Below are positions 1 to 12,423 of a stretch of DNA of 64,000 nucleotides, piece by piece. The notes below the pieces were generated by a model. That model saw only the letters and a list, made by a program, of their open reading frames with translations. It was not told the origin of the DNA and made no database searches. The first letter of the stretch is position 1; each line of letters opens with the position of its first letter. This stretch comes from Pegea sp. RAD2-039 (lineage: Eukaryota > Chordata > Thaliacea > Salpida > Salpidae), in the NCBI GenBank assembly GCA_034620365.1, contig JAQGEQ010000380.1, positions 1 through 64,000 of the forward strand, given 5' to 3'. Made by a program: the position numbers and the translations under genes.

Positions 1-3000
1 TAATGTTTTTCCATTGTGATGGTTTAGATTGAGATAAAGTTGTTCTGTTTTTAGAATTTTTATAGACTTTAGGTAAGAAGTTTGTTGTTTGCAAACGGTT
101 TTGTTGGCAATTATTCGTTCCTTTTATGTATTCGATAGTATTTGGTTCAATTTTGGAGTCTGTAGAAAATTGATGAGGAGGTTTTTGATTTACTGAATTG
201 ATAGAATTTTTGTCTAACAAATTTTCTTCTTTTTTGCAATTCTTAACAAATAGCTCAGTGTTGATTTTTCTCAGTAAATAACTTTTTTTTTTAATCAAAG
301 CATTTTCCGGAAACACCGATTTGTTATAAAGAGACGAACTTTTTGTGCTTGTTGATGGCTTGTGACTGATCAAACCCTCATACTCTAGTTCAAAAGGCAA
401 ACTTCTTATTTGTTGCTCCTTAAAAAGATTTTTAAATTGGTTTCTGGCTGATTTCGATTGCATTTTATAAATTAACATTTCTTTTCGGTGTTTGTTCACT
501 TTTTTTTCCGCTTGAAACATACCGAGTTGATTTCCAACATGAAACTGGTTATTTTCAGATAAATTAGTTTTTTTTAACTGTTTGTTTCTAATGATTTTTA
601 ATTCCATGTGAAAATTTGATAATTTACTTTTTAAATCAAATTGATTATCTTTAGATGGAAGCTTGTTTTTAGCGGTTAGTTTATATTTTGTATTAGGGTT
701 TACTTTTAAACCTTCTAAATAAATTAAAGGCTTGTTTGAATCTTCTTTCGATCTTTTTTTTGTCAGTGGATACAAATCATTATTTACTTTCCAGTAATGA
801 CCTTTGCCAAGTTTTATGTAACTTCCTGATGGGTGTTGAAACATAATTGAAAGTTGAGAATTTTCTTTAGATTCGACTTTTTTATCAACTGATTGATTCA
901 GGATTGAAGTCAAAGCTTCAGTGGAATTAATTGCAATCGAAGCTATTATCGCGTCTCTATTTGTTTCAATAAATGAAACCGACTTGTCAAGTTTCTTAGA
1001 TAAATTTTCATTTGATAAAGTCTTAGAATTGACTTTTTGATGATAAGCTCTGCAGAAAAAAATGAAAAGTTTATTTGGTGTTTACAAATTTATTTATTCA
1101 TTTAAACAAATTTCTTACTTGTGAAGAATAAATGAATTATATTTGAAGCTTTTGTAGAAATTTGATGATTGTTTTACATCTTTGCTGTCATTTGAACTTG
1201 AGTTATTAGGAAGATCATTTTTGTTTGCTGGAATCCAACTGTTCGACGTAAAGGAGAAACTTTGCATTTTATTGTTTCGTTGTTTCACTTCTTTGTCAAT
1301 ATTTAATTGAGAAGCTCGAATATATGTAAACTGACGATTCAGATCAAATCCTCTTCGTTCTTCTGTTTTATCGATTGTTTCAAAATGTTCACCAAATTTC
1401 TCTTTTAGTTTGTTCAACTTTTTTTTTACCTTGAAATTTGAAACTTCTGATGTTTCAGTTTCTGTTTCATCAAATGAATCTTTCAAATCTTTCTCATCTG
1501 TTTTAGTTTTTGTTTCATAGTATGAATAGTTTAAAGCTTTCTCTTCTGATGTTGTTTCTGATTCACAGCTTTCTAAGACTCTTATCGAATTTTCACTTTT
1601 TGATTTAATTCTTACAACTTTTTTTGTCTTGGGTTTCTTTTGTTTTGTTTCCTTATCTCTTTCTACCGTTAGAAATTCTTCACTTGGAATAATTCTCACT
1701 GTAAAATTATTATCATATTTACTTCAAGTAGTTTATAAATTTTCGGCTTCAAACAGCTCACTTTCACAGCTACTTGCATCTGATATATTGAATAATTGGT
1801 TGAATTTAATATTCGAATTTTTCAACATTTTCATAATATTTTGCCAATTATCTGAACTTTGATTTTCAAAATTCTCCTCCGTTAGATCATCACTGATGTC
1901 TGACTTTTTTGTCAAATCTTTCACTCTTTTTATAATTCTATCTTTTTCATCGTTTGATTTTATTTCATTTTTTGATTCTTCTGTAGTAGTTTCTGTAATT
2001 TCATCTGTTTGAAAATAAGTAATCAAAAATGTTCTTTTTAGTGAATATTTGAAACAATTTACTTTCAGAAGTGGCTACGTGTTCAGGCGAATCTGATTGC
2101 ACAATTTGTGTTGATGATGATTCCTTATTTTTGAACATTGAACGCAAATAACGTTTTGCTTCATCTTTATTTGATTTAACCCTGAAATCAATAATTAAAC
2201 ATTTATAACCGAATAAATTATTTATAAAATCAACAATTTGAAAAACTAAATTTATGTGGATTAAATCAGAGATTATTTATTTTATCGAAAAAATTAATTA
2301 TCCATTTTACGAAAATTTTTAGTAAATTTCAAAACTTGTTAAACAGATTACAAAACTAAAAACAACAAAGTGAAACCTGTTTTCATTTTCTATTTGATTT
2401 AATTTCTTTTCTATATTTTTAGTACCAGAACTAAATGTCGACTCCTCATCACCTACATCAGCAATTTCGCTCTTGCTACTCACATTTTCTACTTTCAACT
2501 TTTCAGTCGAATTCTTCTTGTCAACTTTCAATTTTTGTTTTAATTTTTCCTGGCTTTTAGCTTTTTTGTCTTCATTGTTGTCAAAATCTTCAAAATGTTC
2601 ATCTTCATCAGATAACTCTTTCTCTTTCCAAAGTTTAACATTCAATTCTAACCTATAGACGTCCTTGAAAATATTTCATATTTTAATTAGAATATTTCTA
2701 ATCGAATTTAAATGAGGTATTATTTAAATTACTTCTTCGCTCAAGTCTTTGATCGAATTCGATCTTGCTTTTTTCAACTCATCAACTTTTTCAGAGCCAA
2801 AATGCTTCATAAAAAATTTTTCAACCATTTGTCGAATTTCAAGTTTTTTATCTGAAAAACGTTCTTCTAACGCAGAGATAATTTTCTTGTTTAGGGGAAT
2901 TCCGCTGTCTAATGCTTCAATAATGTTACTGACAAACTGTGGTCGAGTCGCATCGCTATATTTGTGTGTTTTCTCATCACACATTTCTAAATGTTCTAAT

Positions 3001-6000
3001 ATAAACAGTTGAATTTCTTCTATTACATCTTTTGAAAGTGGAAACATTTTATTTTCTGCAAAAGTTAAACTTTTTTAGTTATAAAAGTTTTATAAAAGTT
3101 GAAAAATTTATAAACCTTGTTGAACTATCATGGCGAGAGCAGCACAAAACTTTTGATGAACGTTTACTCTAGGAGCCATTTTTATTTGCATGATACTTTT
3201 TGCTACTTTATCAGAAGTATATTCATCAAGTTTGATGCGAAACCAAGGCATCTCTGCCAGTTTCTGTATAACATTTACAATTAATTAAAATTAAAGTTTG
3301 ATTAGAGAAACAGACTTGTAAAAAGCTTTTAGATTTCTGTTGTAATTTTGTTTTGATTTTTACTCTTCTTTTACTTTTAAATGAAATTTGCGACCATCTC
3401 TTTGGCTTCTTCTTCCAATAATTTGTTTTCAGTTTGTCCCAAAACTGACCGGATTTTAACTTTTCGAATTCTTTTATTCTAGTTTTTATCTTTTCAGAAA
3501 TATTTTCTTTCTTAAGCTTTTTTGGTGAAAGATCGACTTCTTCAACATTTATTTTCTCGTCAATCTCTTCAATTTTTTCTCCAGTACTTTCTTCTGCCTC
3601 CACTAATTCGACTGTAATAATTGGAATATCTTCTCCAACTTTGCTTTTTCCTTTTTTCAAATCAGTTTCTTCTTCAAAATCTTTCATGCTCTCTTTTATT
3701 TTGCCATCTTCAAACCCTTTGTTATTTATATTAAGAGATTTTAATGTTCTTGAGATTGAATCATCTTCATTTTCTGCAGATTCTGTTAAATGTTTTTCAG
3801 TTATCTTCATTTGAGCAACTTCAACTACTTTCTTTGCCTCCTTCATAAATCTTTGATATTTTTCCACACAACAACTGTTTTCTTCGAACTCTTTATCTTC
3901 CACCTTGAAAAAAAAAACAGTTTTGTTACAATGAAAAGTGATTATAATTAGTTTATTATCAAAAAATCTCAGTTAAAAGTTGTAGCTTTGAGAGACTTTT
4001 TTGATCTTTTTGGTTTTCAATCCATAATTTATCATCAATAAAAAGTAAAAAAGGAAACTCACAACTTCTGAATCCATTTCTTCTGATTTGATTTTCTTTT
4101 GTAAATTGGAATCCATCTTATGATTGAAACTTTCATTTACAAACATTGAATTTCGCATTTTACGTTGAATCTTTTCAAAGACGCTAAAGAATAAAACTTT
4201 TAAGAATACAAAATTTCTAATTTGTAGAAGTTATCTCAACAAATAACGTTTTTAAATCAAAAAACAAAAATCTTTTAAACTTTTTATGAAATAAAGTTTA
4301 GTATTTATTACTGAGATTGGAGATTATCCGGCATTTGAGATTCTAATGTGTTTTCATGAATTGTTGCTTTCATTATTTGATGATCCTCAATAATTTCAGC
4401 TGTTAGGTAAGTTGTACATATAACAACGGAAAGAATTTGATTCAAAGCAATCAAAATATCTCTTTCATTGATAAAACACATCGCTGTCACATTATTACCT
4501 GAAAAAATCACTTCTCGAAGCAACCTGTAAAAATCAAAATTGAATTGGAAACTTGTAAAATATTTCATAAAAATTCACAGATTATTTTCATCCCAAATTT
4601 TGATGACTCCGTCACAGCTTGAAGTAGCAAATAGCTTCATCTTTACCGAGCTAGCTATTGCTGTGATGTCACCAAGATGTTCATCATCTGGTAGATGAGT
4701 AATAATTTGATCTTCGCTTCTTGTAAAAGCGCACAGTTCATGCCTTCCTCTTCCAATTGCCCTCTATACATAAACTTACTTACCACAAACCTCAGTTTTT
4801 CAAGTAACTATTACTAACCTCTCTAAAAGAAATTTTATTCTTGACTGGAAGGAGATGAAAAATGAAAACTTGGTTTGTTGAAGTTGCAACACAAAGTTTA
4901 TCACAGAGAAATGTAAAAAATTGGATTGGACTGACATTTAAGTTGATAGTCAATAGTGGTTGGATTACAACAGTCCAATCAGCAGAAGACTTTCTTAGAA
5001 ATTGTTTTTGGAAATTCTTGGCCAAGTAAACGTACCAACTTCGTATTGTAGTTAACCCTATGCTTACAAGCGTCTCATAGCACCAGGGATGTTCCAGCAT
5101 TTCTTTAAATAAGTTGAAAGTAAGTTGAAAATATTATTTGGGAAATTACAGACTCGAATTTTTTGCATGTAACGAATATTGTGAATGTGTCTGATAAGCT
5201 GGTTTCTTCCAAAGACTTTCATGAACAAACGGATCTTCGTTTGATAAATAACTTCCCATAAATTTGATGTAATCTAAAAAGTCGATCAACTCGTGCATAA
5301 AATATCAAATACTATTTACCAACGTGAGCTTGTACCGGGGACATTTGAAGTTTATCTAATGGTGAAAACAAAGCTATCTGACCATTTCTCAAACCAACAA
5401 AGAGAATTTTTTCAGGAGAATTTTTTTGAGTTAAACCATGAACAGTTACAGAAGTGATACAAGTGACTTGATGGTCTAAACAGTTTCCATAATATTCTAA
5501 TCTTGAGCCTGGGTTTGTATTACAATCACAAACATTAATACTTCCACTTTGATTAACAACATAAGTAGTGTTTGAGTATTTATCAAAATGTAAATCAACA
5601 AAATTCTGCACAAAAATCAATAATTTGATGAAAAAAACTAAACATATGCTCTAAAAGTCTTGTTAAAAAACTTGATATGTGTGATGAATAATTGTTTTAA
5701 TGCTTATAATGTGTTGACTGAATATGATTGAGTTATAACTACTTAACATTCATAAAAAGCATAAAAAGTATTTTTGGTTTTTTATGTAAACATATTTTCA
5801 AACTTACATAGTTGTCTAAACTCGGATAAACCATTGAAAGAATATGTCCTGAAACCGGAGATATAATTGCTATAGAACCATCTAATGTCAAAGCAACAAT
5901 TTTTCCACAATAGTTGTTATATTCATCTCCTATAACTTGAGAAAGTTTCAACACAGATGAATCCAGGCGAGTGAAAAAGTCACATATGTAAGAAATTCGA

Positions 6001-8743
6001 TAAATTCCAACCTAGGAGTCAATTAGAAATTTGCAATCTAAGTTTGCTCAAATTACTTAAATAATAAAACTGCGTTAACATACATAAAATAAATCAAGTC
6101 AAATTGTTTAAAGTTTGTCGATGCAACAAAAAGAATTTTGAAAACGTACAAAAATTAAATACAAATGTAGCCAAACATGGTCAAAATTTGCATAAAACAC
6201 CATAAGATGGTTGAATGGTTGATATTTAATAACGTTGCAGTGTTTTAAGTAAACCATCTTTTAAATGAACCATTAGTAGAAATTTTCTTCTGAATAGGTT
6301 TATAATTGAAGTTGAAAGCTATTTGCAGCTTATTTATTTTACATAAATATAAAGAAATTTGGAGAAAGATGAAAATATTTTAATTAAGTAGTTTAGTTTT
6401 AAAATTTTTAAGAAAATAGTAAATCTTACAACAACAAAATACAGTAAAGTTGTGATTTTGAACTATTGTAGCTTCTGGCATTAAGTTTAAATATTTTAAG
6501 AAATACTTTAAACTGATCAAAGCATTTACCCGGTCTATAGTATTATACATAATAAATCTGCCATCATGGCTGAATGATAATGACTCAATTGTGGCATCTA
6601 CAGTAAGGCGATCAACTTGTGTGAAAGTGTGCAGACACCACAACCGAATAGTGCCATCCATAGAAGCACTGATAAGTATTGGTTGATTTGGGTGAACGAG
6701 TATATTAATGACTGTGCAGTAGTGAGCTTGTAAAATATGAATTAACAAAAATGTCGACTTGAAATAAAATTATAGTTTAAAATTTGGACATAAAAGTATT
6801 CAGCTAAAACCTTATTCATAAAAGTAATATTTCCTTCGACGCCACCAGTTATAAAATAGTTTAGTTTGTGATCAACAGTGCAGCAACTAATTGCTAAATG
6901 AGCCCGCAAACCAAACCTCCTAATATTTGTATTAAAATCTGAAACTTAATAATCGACTTCGTCTGATTTATATTATCATTTTTTTTATAAATTTTATAAA
7001 TTTTTTATCATTTATATTATAATCAAAATTATTTTTCAAGTTTTTAATTTACTTTCAAATCATTTCTTAAACTTATTTATTAGGTAATTTTATAGAAAAT
7101 AAATCTAATAACTTTTCACTTTAATGAAATCAAGTTATATTTGTAATTAAAAAGTATTTGATTTTGTAAAAGCTTAAAGAAGATTATTTTTTGGCTAACT
7201 TGTTTTTTTGGGGTTTAATTTTTCCCATCCATAACTACAAATACCTTTCCACATGTAGCTACCTTGCAAATTGATATTTATGTCATAATCCAGACTTGCA
7301 ACCCAAATTTCCTCTCTTTTTATATAATCAATTGCTACTATCGTTCTACTAGTCAAAGCTATTAATAAGAAAACTTGTTTACTATCAACATAAGAGGTGT
7401 AAGTGTGGATCTGCATTTTAATCACCCAATCGTCCTCATTTAGATGACAAGGAAAAGGTTCGCAAGCCTAAAACAAGTTTTATCAAACTATTTAGATTAG
7501 ACTGTTTTATTAAATTGTTTGTCTGAATTTTCAGATTGTAAGATAATCACGTTTTCTTGTTTTAATAAAACTTAAAGAATAACAAATAAATTGCTATAAA
7601 GTTATTATAAAGTTATTTTAAAGTTATTATAAAGTTATTATAAAGTTATTATAAAGTTATTATAAAGTTATTATAAAGTTATTATAAAGTTATTATAAAG
7701 TTATTATAAAGTTATTATAAAGTTCATATAAAGTTATTATAAAGCTATTATAGGATTTTGTTTTTTGATTTTCCCGTCATATTATTTATTACCTCGAATA
7801 ATCGACGTTCGTTACCATAACGACCTGATCTTATCTTTAACTGTTTCGTGAAAGATTTGTAATTGTTTATATTTTGATAATCTTCAAGAAAAATTAGAGA
7901 AATTCAAAAATTTGTTTAACATCAACAATTTTTTACCTTCAAAATAAGAATCATTCACACAAACTTTCCAGGGTTGAATAAATCCAACACTACCAACCGC
8001 TATCTCGTCTGTTTGATTCAAGTAAAGCAAACATAACACCACTAGAGGGCACCATTGTTCAGCTGACATGGATTGACAGCCCTGAGGGAAATCACTAAAC
8101 ACCCTCCACCGTTTGTTACATGTAATAGCTACGAACACTCTAAAATTTATCAAATTGTTAGTTGAACTTTCGATGATTTTCACAAATACCGATGTTCAGC
8201 GATCCATATCATATGGTATAAAGGTGCTGATGCAACTAAACAAGTTTTAGACACTTCAAAGTTAGTTGCATCACCTAAAAGTTATTTTTTGCTTGTTTAA
8301 GACCTTTAAAACGACCTTGTAGAGTTAACCTGTTTCTACAGTCTGTTGCGATGTTGAGAACGTTTTGAAGTTGAATTGGTTCACTCCACCAGTAAAGTGG
8401 TTTGCTGTCAATTAAACCAATATGAAAATTTCAAATTTGCTAAACTCAGCAAACTGTTTTTATAATTAAGTCAACATAAATTTGTTCAAGAAGAACTGTT
8501 CAAGTCTTTGTTATCTTTCTTAAAGAACTCACCGATAAATTCTTCTTGGTGAGCCGTGCTTCTGTGGGAAAAACATCTAATTCTGTTGTAATATCGATAA
8601 ACTCTTTGTGGATGCAAGCCATGACTTAAACTGAAAAAACTAGTTGAACAATCATATTTTTGATTGGACAAATCTAAAATGTTTTTCAATTCTACTTTAG
8701 TTTCTTCCCACGATTTAAATTTTAGTTTTGTATTTTTTTTCAT
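1..8743 (-). CDS. WD-repeat protein, WDR87/WDR97-like (3' part beyond left edge)
   Basis: Multi-exon minus-strand gene. The first ATG (8743) begins MKKNTKLKFKSWEE; no in-frame ATG lies upstream before a stop. The N-terminal half, about 8.7-4.3 kb, reads as two groups of WD40 blades. The clearest are near 6.7 kb (HPNQPILISASMDGTIRLW) and 4.6 kb (LFATSSCDGVIKIWDENN). After a repeat-poor linker come long Lys/Glu/Ser-rich, probably coiled exons (about 3.9-1.1 kb). These are interrupted by a globular helical segment at 3.05-2.72 kb starting MFPLSKDVIEEI. A further exon, open from about 1049 to the window edge, contains KGHYWKVNND. Twin WD propellers followed by a huge charged tail is the architecture of WDR87/WDR97, which are linked to cilia and sperm flagella. 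That family assignment is by layout and partial motif resemblance, so the exact orthologue is uncertain. Several introns are short; one holds a minisatellite. Confidence 0.72.
7594..7752. repeat. 11-bp minisatellite in an intron
   Basis: About 14 head-to-tail copies of the 11-mer AAAGTTATTAT, nearly perfect in the middle and degenerate at both ends (a TTTT variant on the left; CATAT and CTATTATAGG variants on the right). It lies inside an intron of the WD-repeat gene, between coding segments near 7.4 kb and 7.8 kb. The unit is not a multiple of three. Confidence 0.9.
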
Positions 8744-8849
8744 TTTATTATGATGCACGAAATATTTTGCATATCGGTTTTTACTTGATAAAAAGCTATC
8801 ATAGAAACTCAAATGTCAGAATCTTTATGAGAATAGAAAAGTGACGTCA

Positions 8850-11440
8850 TAATCGATCCTATTTTGAAATCTGTGCATTCTTTTTTGTTAAGTTTTATAA
8901 TTTTAAAATACATTTAAATTTAATATTCGTTTTTAGAAATTTTGAATTTAGAGTCTAAAGCGCTGAATATGAAACTTATTGATTTAGTTGAAGATACCAA
9001 CAATTAAAACAGTCAGATCAACAATTTGTTGTTGCTACTTGGTGCAGTTTCTTTTCAGAAATATAACCGATAAATATTTTGACAGTCCAAAAATTTTAAC
9101 ATTCAGAAATAAGCTTCAATATAAAGTAAGAAAACTTTCGAAGGTGTTTGAGAAATATTAACGTATCTTGTATGGTACAACAAACCAATTGCAAATGTAC
9201 TTATTTTATCAATTTACTGTCTCTAACACCTAAAAAGTCAATAAATTAAAGTTTTACAAAAATTCTTTCAAATATAATTAGTCAAAAATTGATTTACTTT
9301 TGTTTCATTACAATAATTTTAACTATGAACAATTTAAAAGTAAAACTAGGCCAAATGTATTTTACTTCATTAAAAGAATATGAATTAGGAAGACTTATAA
9401 TATATATTTATCATATAATAATATCGCTTAAATAATTGAATCAGAAAAAGTTGAACCTAACAATAAAAGAGAAATTTGTTTTCAAAATTTGATCGTTATT
9501 TTAACTCATTAACCACATTAGGTTGTTCTTGGATGCTTTCAGAACATTCTGTCAACAAAAAAATGAATAAAGTTTTTTAAACTTATTTCTAAAACATTTT
9601 AGTACTAGTGCTACTGGCCATGTTGAGGGTCTCTAATGGAAATGGGTTACTGATGGTTGGAAATAAGTTTTTGTTTGTGATTATTTATAACACTAGAAGT
9701 ATTATAATATTACTGAGAAATTGCTTATTAAATAAACTGGGAAATTTTATTGCTGTTTAAGCAGAAATCAGATGATGTTGGGATAAAAATATTAAAGAAA
9801 AGAAATGCTGCCTTGAAAAAAGTTTGGCATTGTCGACAAAGGACATTAAATTTTCAGAACCATTCAGTGATGTAGAAAAGTTTTTAATGTCTTCGATATA
9901 AATATTGAAGAAAAGAAATAATAAATAATTAATTAAAATCGTTGTCTTTAGTGAAGATCTTTTGAAAGCTTAGCTTTTTCCAGATACAAATTTTCATCTA
10001 CATTTCATTATGTATATATTCAGTGATATCACCAAATCATGTTGATATTTCTCATAATTAAGCTTGTATTCTGATTTATCTCGATTTTCAACTTTAGATT
10101 TTTGTAGAGATGCTTTTTATTTAACAAGCATTTGATGTGAGATGGATTGGATAAATCAGTTTGGTTGGAGTCAAGATAATGGGACATAAAGTTAGCCAAG
10201 ATTCACTTTGTTAAGTTCCAGATTAAAAGATCAAAAATGTGACTTCTTGAATGAGAAGGTTTCATGAATAAATTGAGTATTTATAGATTTGAAGTTCTTT
10301 GTAAAAGCTTCAGCAAAAGGGGTTCCAAGTTGAGATGTTGTTTGAGAATATAACTTTTGAGAAAACTTGATTAACCTGTTTAGTTTGAATCTTCAAACTT
10401 TTTTGATCACATAAAACTACTTCGACTTAATTTATTGGTCTGTTTACAGTTTCCTCATAAGTAGCATATACTAGTTAAACTGGAACTGGTGGTGCTGTTT
10501 CCTTTTGCCAAATATGAAGTAAACTGAGTAGAAGTTTCGGTCTTAAATCTTATATATTAAAAAGTCTTTCCTTTCTTCCGACAAAATTATTAGCGAAATG
10601 AGTAGTTTTCAACATTTATTATATGATTAGAAAGCTTCGATTCAAACAAAAATACAAACAAAATCGTTTTTGTACATTGAACCCTTTTAGTTTTGATTTT
10701 AGTTTTATCTCAGAGCCGAATTAAAAGGCCCAAAATTTAACATGTTGACTTTCAAAATTTTTCTGCTAGTTTTATTAAGCTTTTATTGACATAATTTATT
10801 TTCTAAATGTCTGTACTATATACAGATAAAAGGTTAGGTGGTTAAAGGTGCTAACTTAATGGGTTAAAGTGCTGGCTTTTCTGTGGCGTATCGATTACGA
10901 CAAAACATCTTAAAATAGTTTCTATCATAAAGATCTAATAATCAAAAATTTTTAATTGTAAAGTAAATTATAAATGAATATTAGTACATTTCTTTTGTAA
11001 CTTTATCTTCATAATTTTTTTTTACTCTTTACAAAATTCTAAATATACTTTTTGAAGGCTGAATTGCAAATGTCTTATTTACATTTTAGGATAATATTAT
11101 TAAAAGTTTATAAATAAGTTCCTAGTGAAATGTAAAGATAAAATATTAGTAGAATTTGCTTAAAAGTTTAAAATTGACTCTTAAGTTCTGATCTTTATAT
11201 GCAATATACAAATAAAATTATTATTTATTTTATCTTTAATTTTATCTTTTATAGTTGTTTGTGTTTATCAAATATAATTTTGAACATTTTATATTTTTGT
11301 TTAACCTATAATTTTTTTAAAGGTTTAATTTTGAAAAATTCTTATCTTACTTTCAATTTTACTCTGTACAAGTATTTACATTTTAAATTGATTTTTATTT
11401 GAGGTTATTTTGGAATAGTTTCAAATTTTTCAACTTTATT
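8850..11440. other. intergenic, no recognisable gene
   Basis: About 2.6 kb of AT-rich sequence between the WD-repeat gene start and the BTB gene. Only short AT-driven reading frames are seen. A TGACGTCA site lies at 8842-8849, just upstream of the WD-repeat gene. A weak tRNA-like stretch occurs near 10845-10910. An acceptor-like tattttag occurs at about 11445, shortly before the BTB start codon. Confidence 0.6.
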
Positions 11441-11482
11441 TTTAGTGAGTATTAAAAATGTTTTAATTTAAACTAACATAAA

Positions 11483-12358
11483 ATGGGAAGAAATAAAAAG
11501 AGAAGCCGAAAAATGGGTTGCTCATTAACTCAAGTTGAGAGTCAATTAAAAGATGAACTTTTAAAGGTCACTTTGTCAACAACAGCTAGTCCAAACATCA
11601 AAGCTTTTACAACAGATAAAGAAGAGATTGAAAGAAATACTTTTCCTTGTGATGTTATTGTTAGAACTAATGGGCAAGAATTTTCAGCTCATAAAAAGAT
11701 TCTTGCTGAAAAATCTCTGTTTTTTAAAGAACAATTAAAAAGAAATCCTGAAAAATCAACTTTTTTAATCACATCAATTTCTGATTCTAATATGAAATGG
11801 ATTCTTAATTTTTTATATAGTGAATTTTTAACAGTTACAGAATATGATGTTTTTGGTTTGTTAGAAGCATCTTTGATACTAAAAGTGAAGCGGGCTTCAG
11901 ATCATTGCTTCCGTTATCTTACAAAGCATAATATTCTCTACTCATGTGTACCAACTTATGATCTAGCAAAAAAGTACAAACAAACTTGTTGGATGGCAGT
12001 AACACAACTTTACATAATCAAAAATTTTGATTCAGCTAGTAATGAAAAACAATTTTATGATTTTGATTATGAAGATTTCATAGCAATTTTGCAAGCTAAA
12101 GATCTACATGTAACTACAGAAACTATTGTTTATTTATCTGTGATCAAATGGTTACAACATAAACCAATTGAAAGGAGGCATCATTTAGATTATCTTTTAA
12201 AACTGATTCGATTTCCACAAATAAACTTCTACTTACTTTGTCATAAAGTGCAGAATAATAAATTGATTATGAGTACAACCACTGCTAAATACTTAATCAA
12301 TGAGGCTATCTCATATCATCAATCTAAAAAAGAAACAACTACATCTGCTTCATCTTAA
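11483..12358 (+). CDS. BTB-BACK domain protein, intronless, no kelch repeats
   Basis: Uninterrupted 291-residue frame from ATG 11483 to TAA 12358. The BTB/POZ fold starts at about residue 53 (CDVIVRTNGQEFSAHKKIL), with the family's D-V-x-V...F-x-A-H-K signature. The BACK region follows at about residues 155-275, including VIKWLQHKP and a LLKLIRFPQI helix typical of KLHL proteins. The protein ends there, so the six kelch repeats of a KLHL adaptor are absent. BTB-BACK proteins of this type usually dimerise and bind cullin-3 to recruit ubiquitylation substrates. Here the substrate module would have to be something else. There are no introns, although the next gene, only 65 bp downstream on the same strand, has six. 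A basic N-terminus (MGRNKKRSRK) could be a nuclear or nucleolar signal. Confidence 0.88.
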   Translation: MGRNKKRSRKMGCSLTQVESQLKDELLKVTLSTTASPNIKAFTTDKEEIERNTFPCDVIVRTNGQEFSAHKKILAEKSLFFKEQLKRNPEKSTFLITSISDSNMKWILNFLYSEFLTVTEYDVFGLLEASLILKVKRASDHCFRYLTKHNILYSCVPTYDLAKKYKQTCWMAVTQLYIIKNFDSASNEKQFYDFDYEDFIAILQAKDLHVTTETIVYLSVIKWLQHKPIERRHHLDYLLKLIRFPQINFYLLCHKVQNNKLIMSTTTAKYLINEAISYHQSKKETTTSASS

Positions 12359-12423
12359 AAAAATGTTCAACATCATTTAATCTTTAACTATTTCAGTGTC
12401 TTTTAGTTGGCAATGTTTTTAGT
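12359..12423 (+). promoter_or_regulatory. 65-bp intercistronic gap with acceptor-like sites
   Basis: The gap between the BTB stop codon and the arrestin ATG contains three pyrimidine-AG motifs in series: tatttcag, tcttttag and gtttttag. The last ends two bases before the ATG. No obvious room exists for a separate promoter. This is what an operon intercistronic region processed by spliced-leader trans-splicing would look like, or an arrestin 5' UTR intron that overlaps the BTB gene. Confidence 0.4.

Noticed and set aside
1629-2658. Plus-strand frames of 60-80 codons (1629-1862, 2473-2658)
   Set aside because: Antisense shadows of the Lys/Glu-rich exons of the WD-repeat gene; they give Phe/Leu/Ser-rich text without motifs.
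7594-7752. CRISPR-like array
   Set aside because: The repeats are directly abutting 11-mers with no unique spacers, inside a eukaryotic intron.
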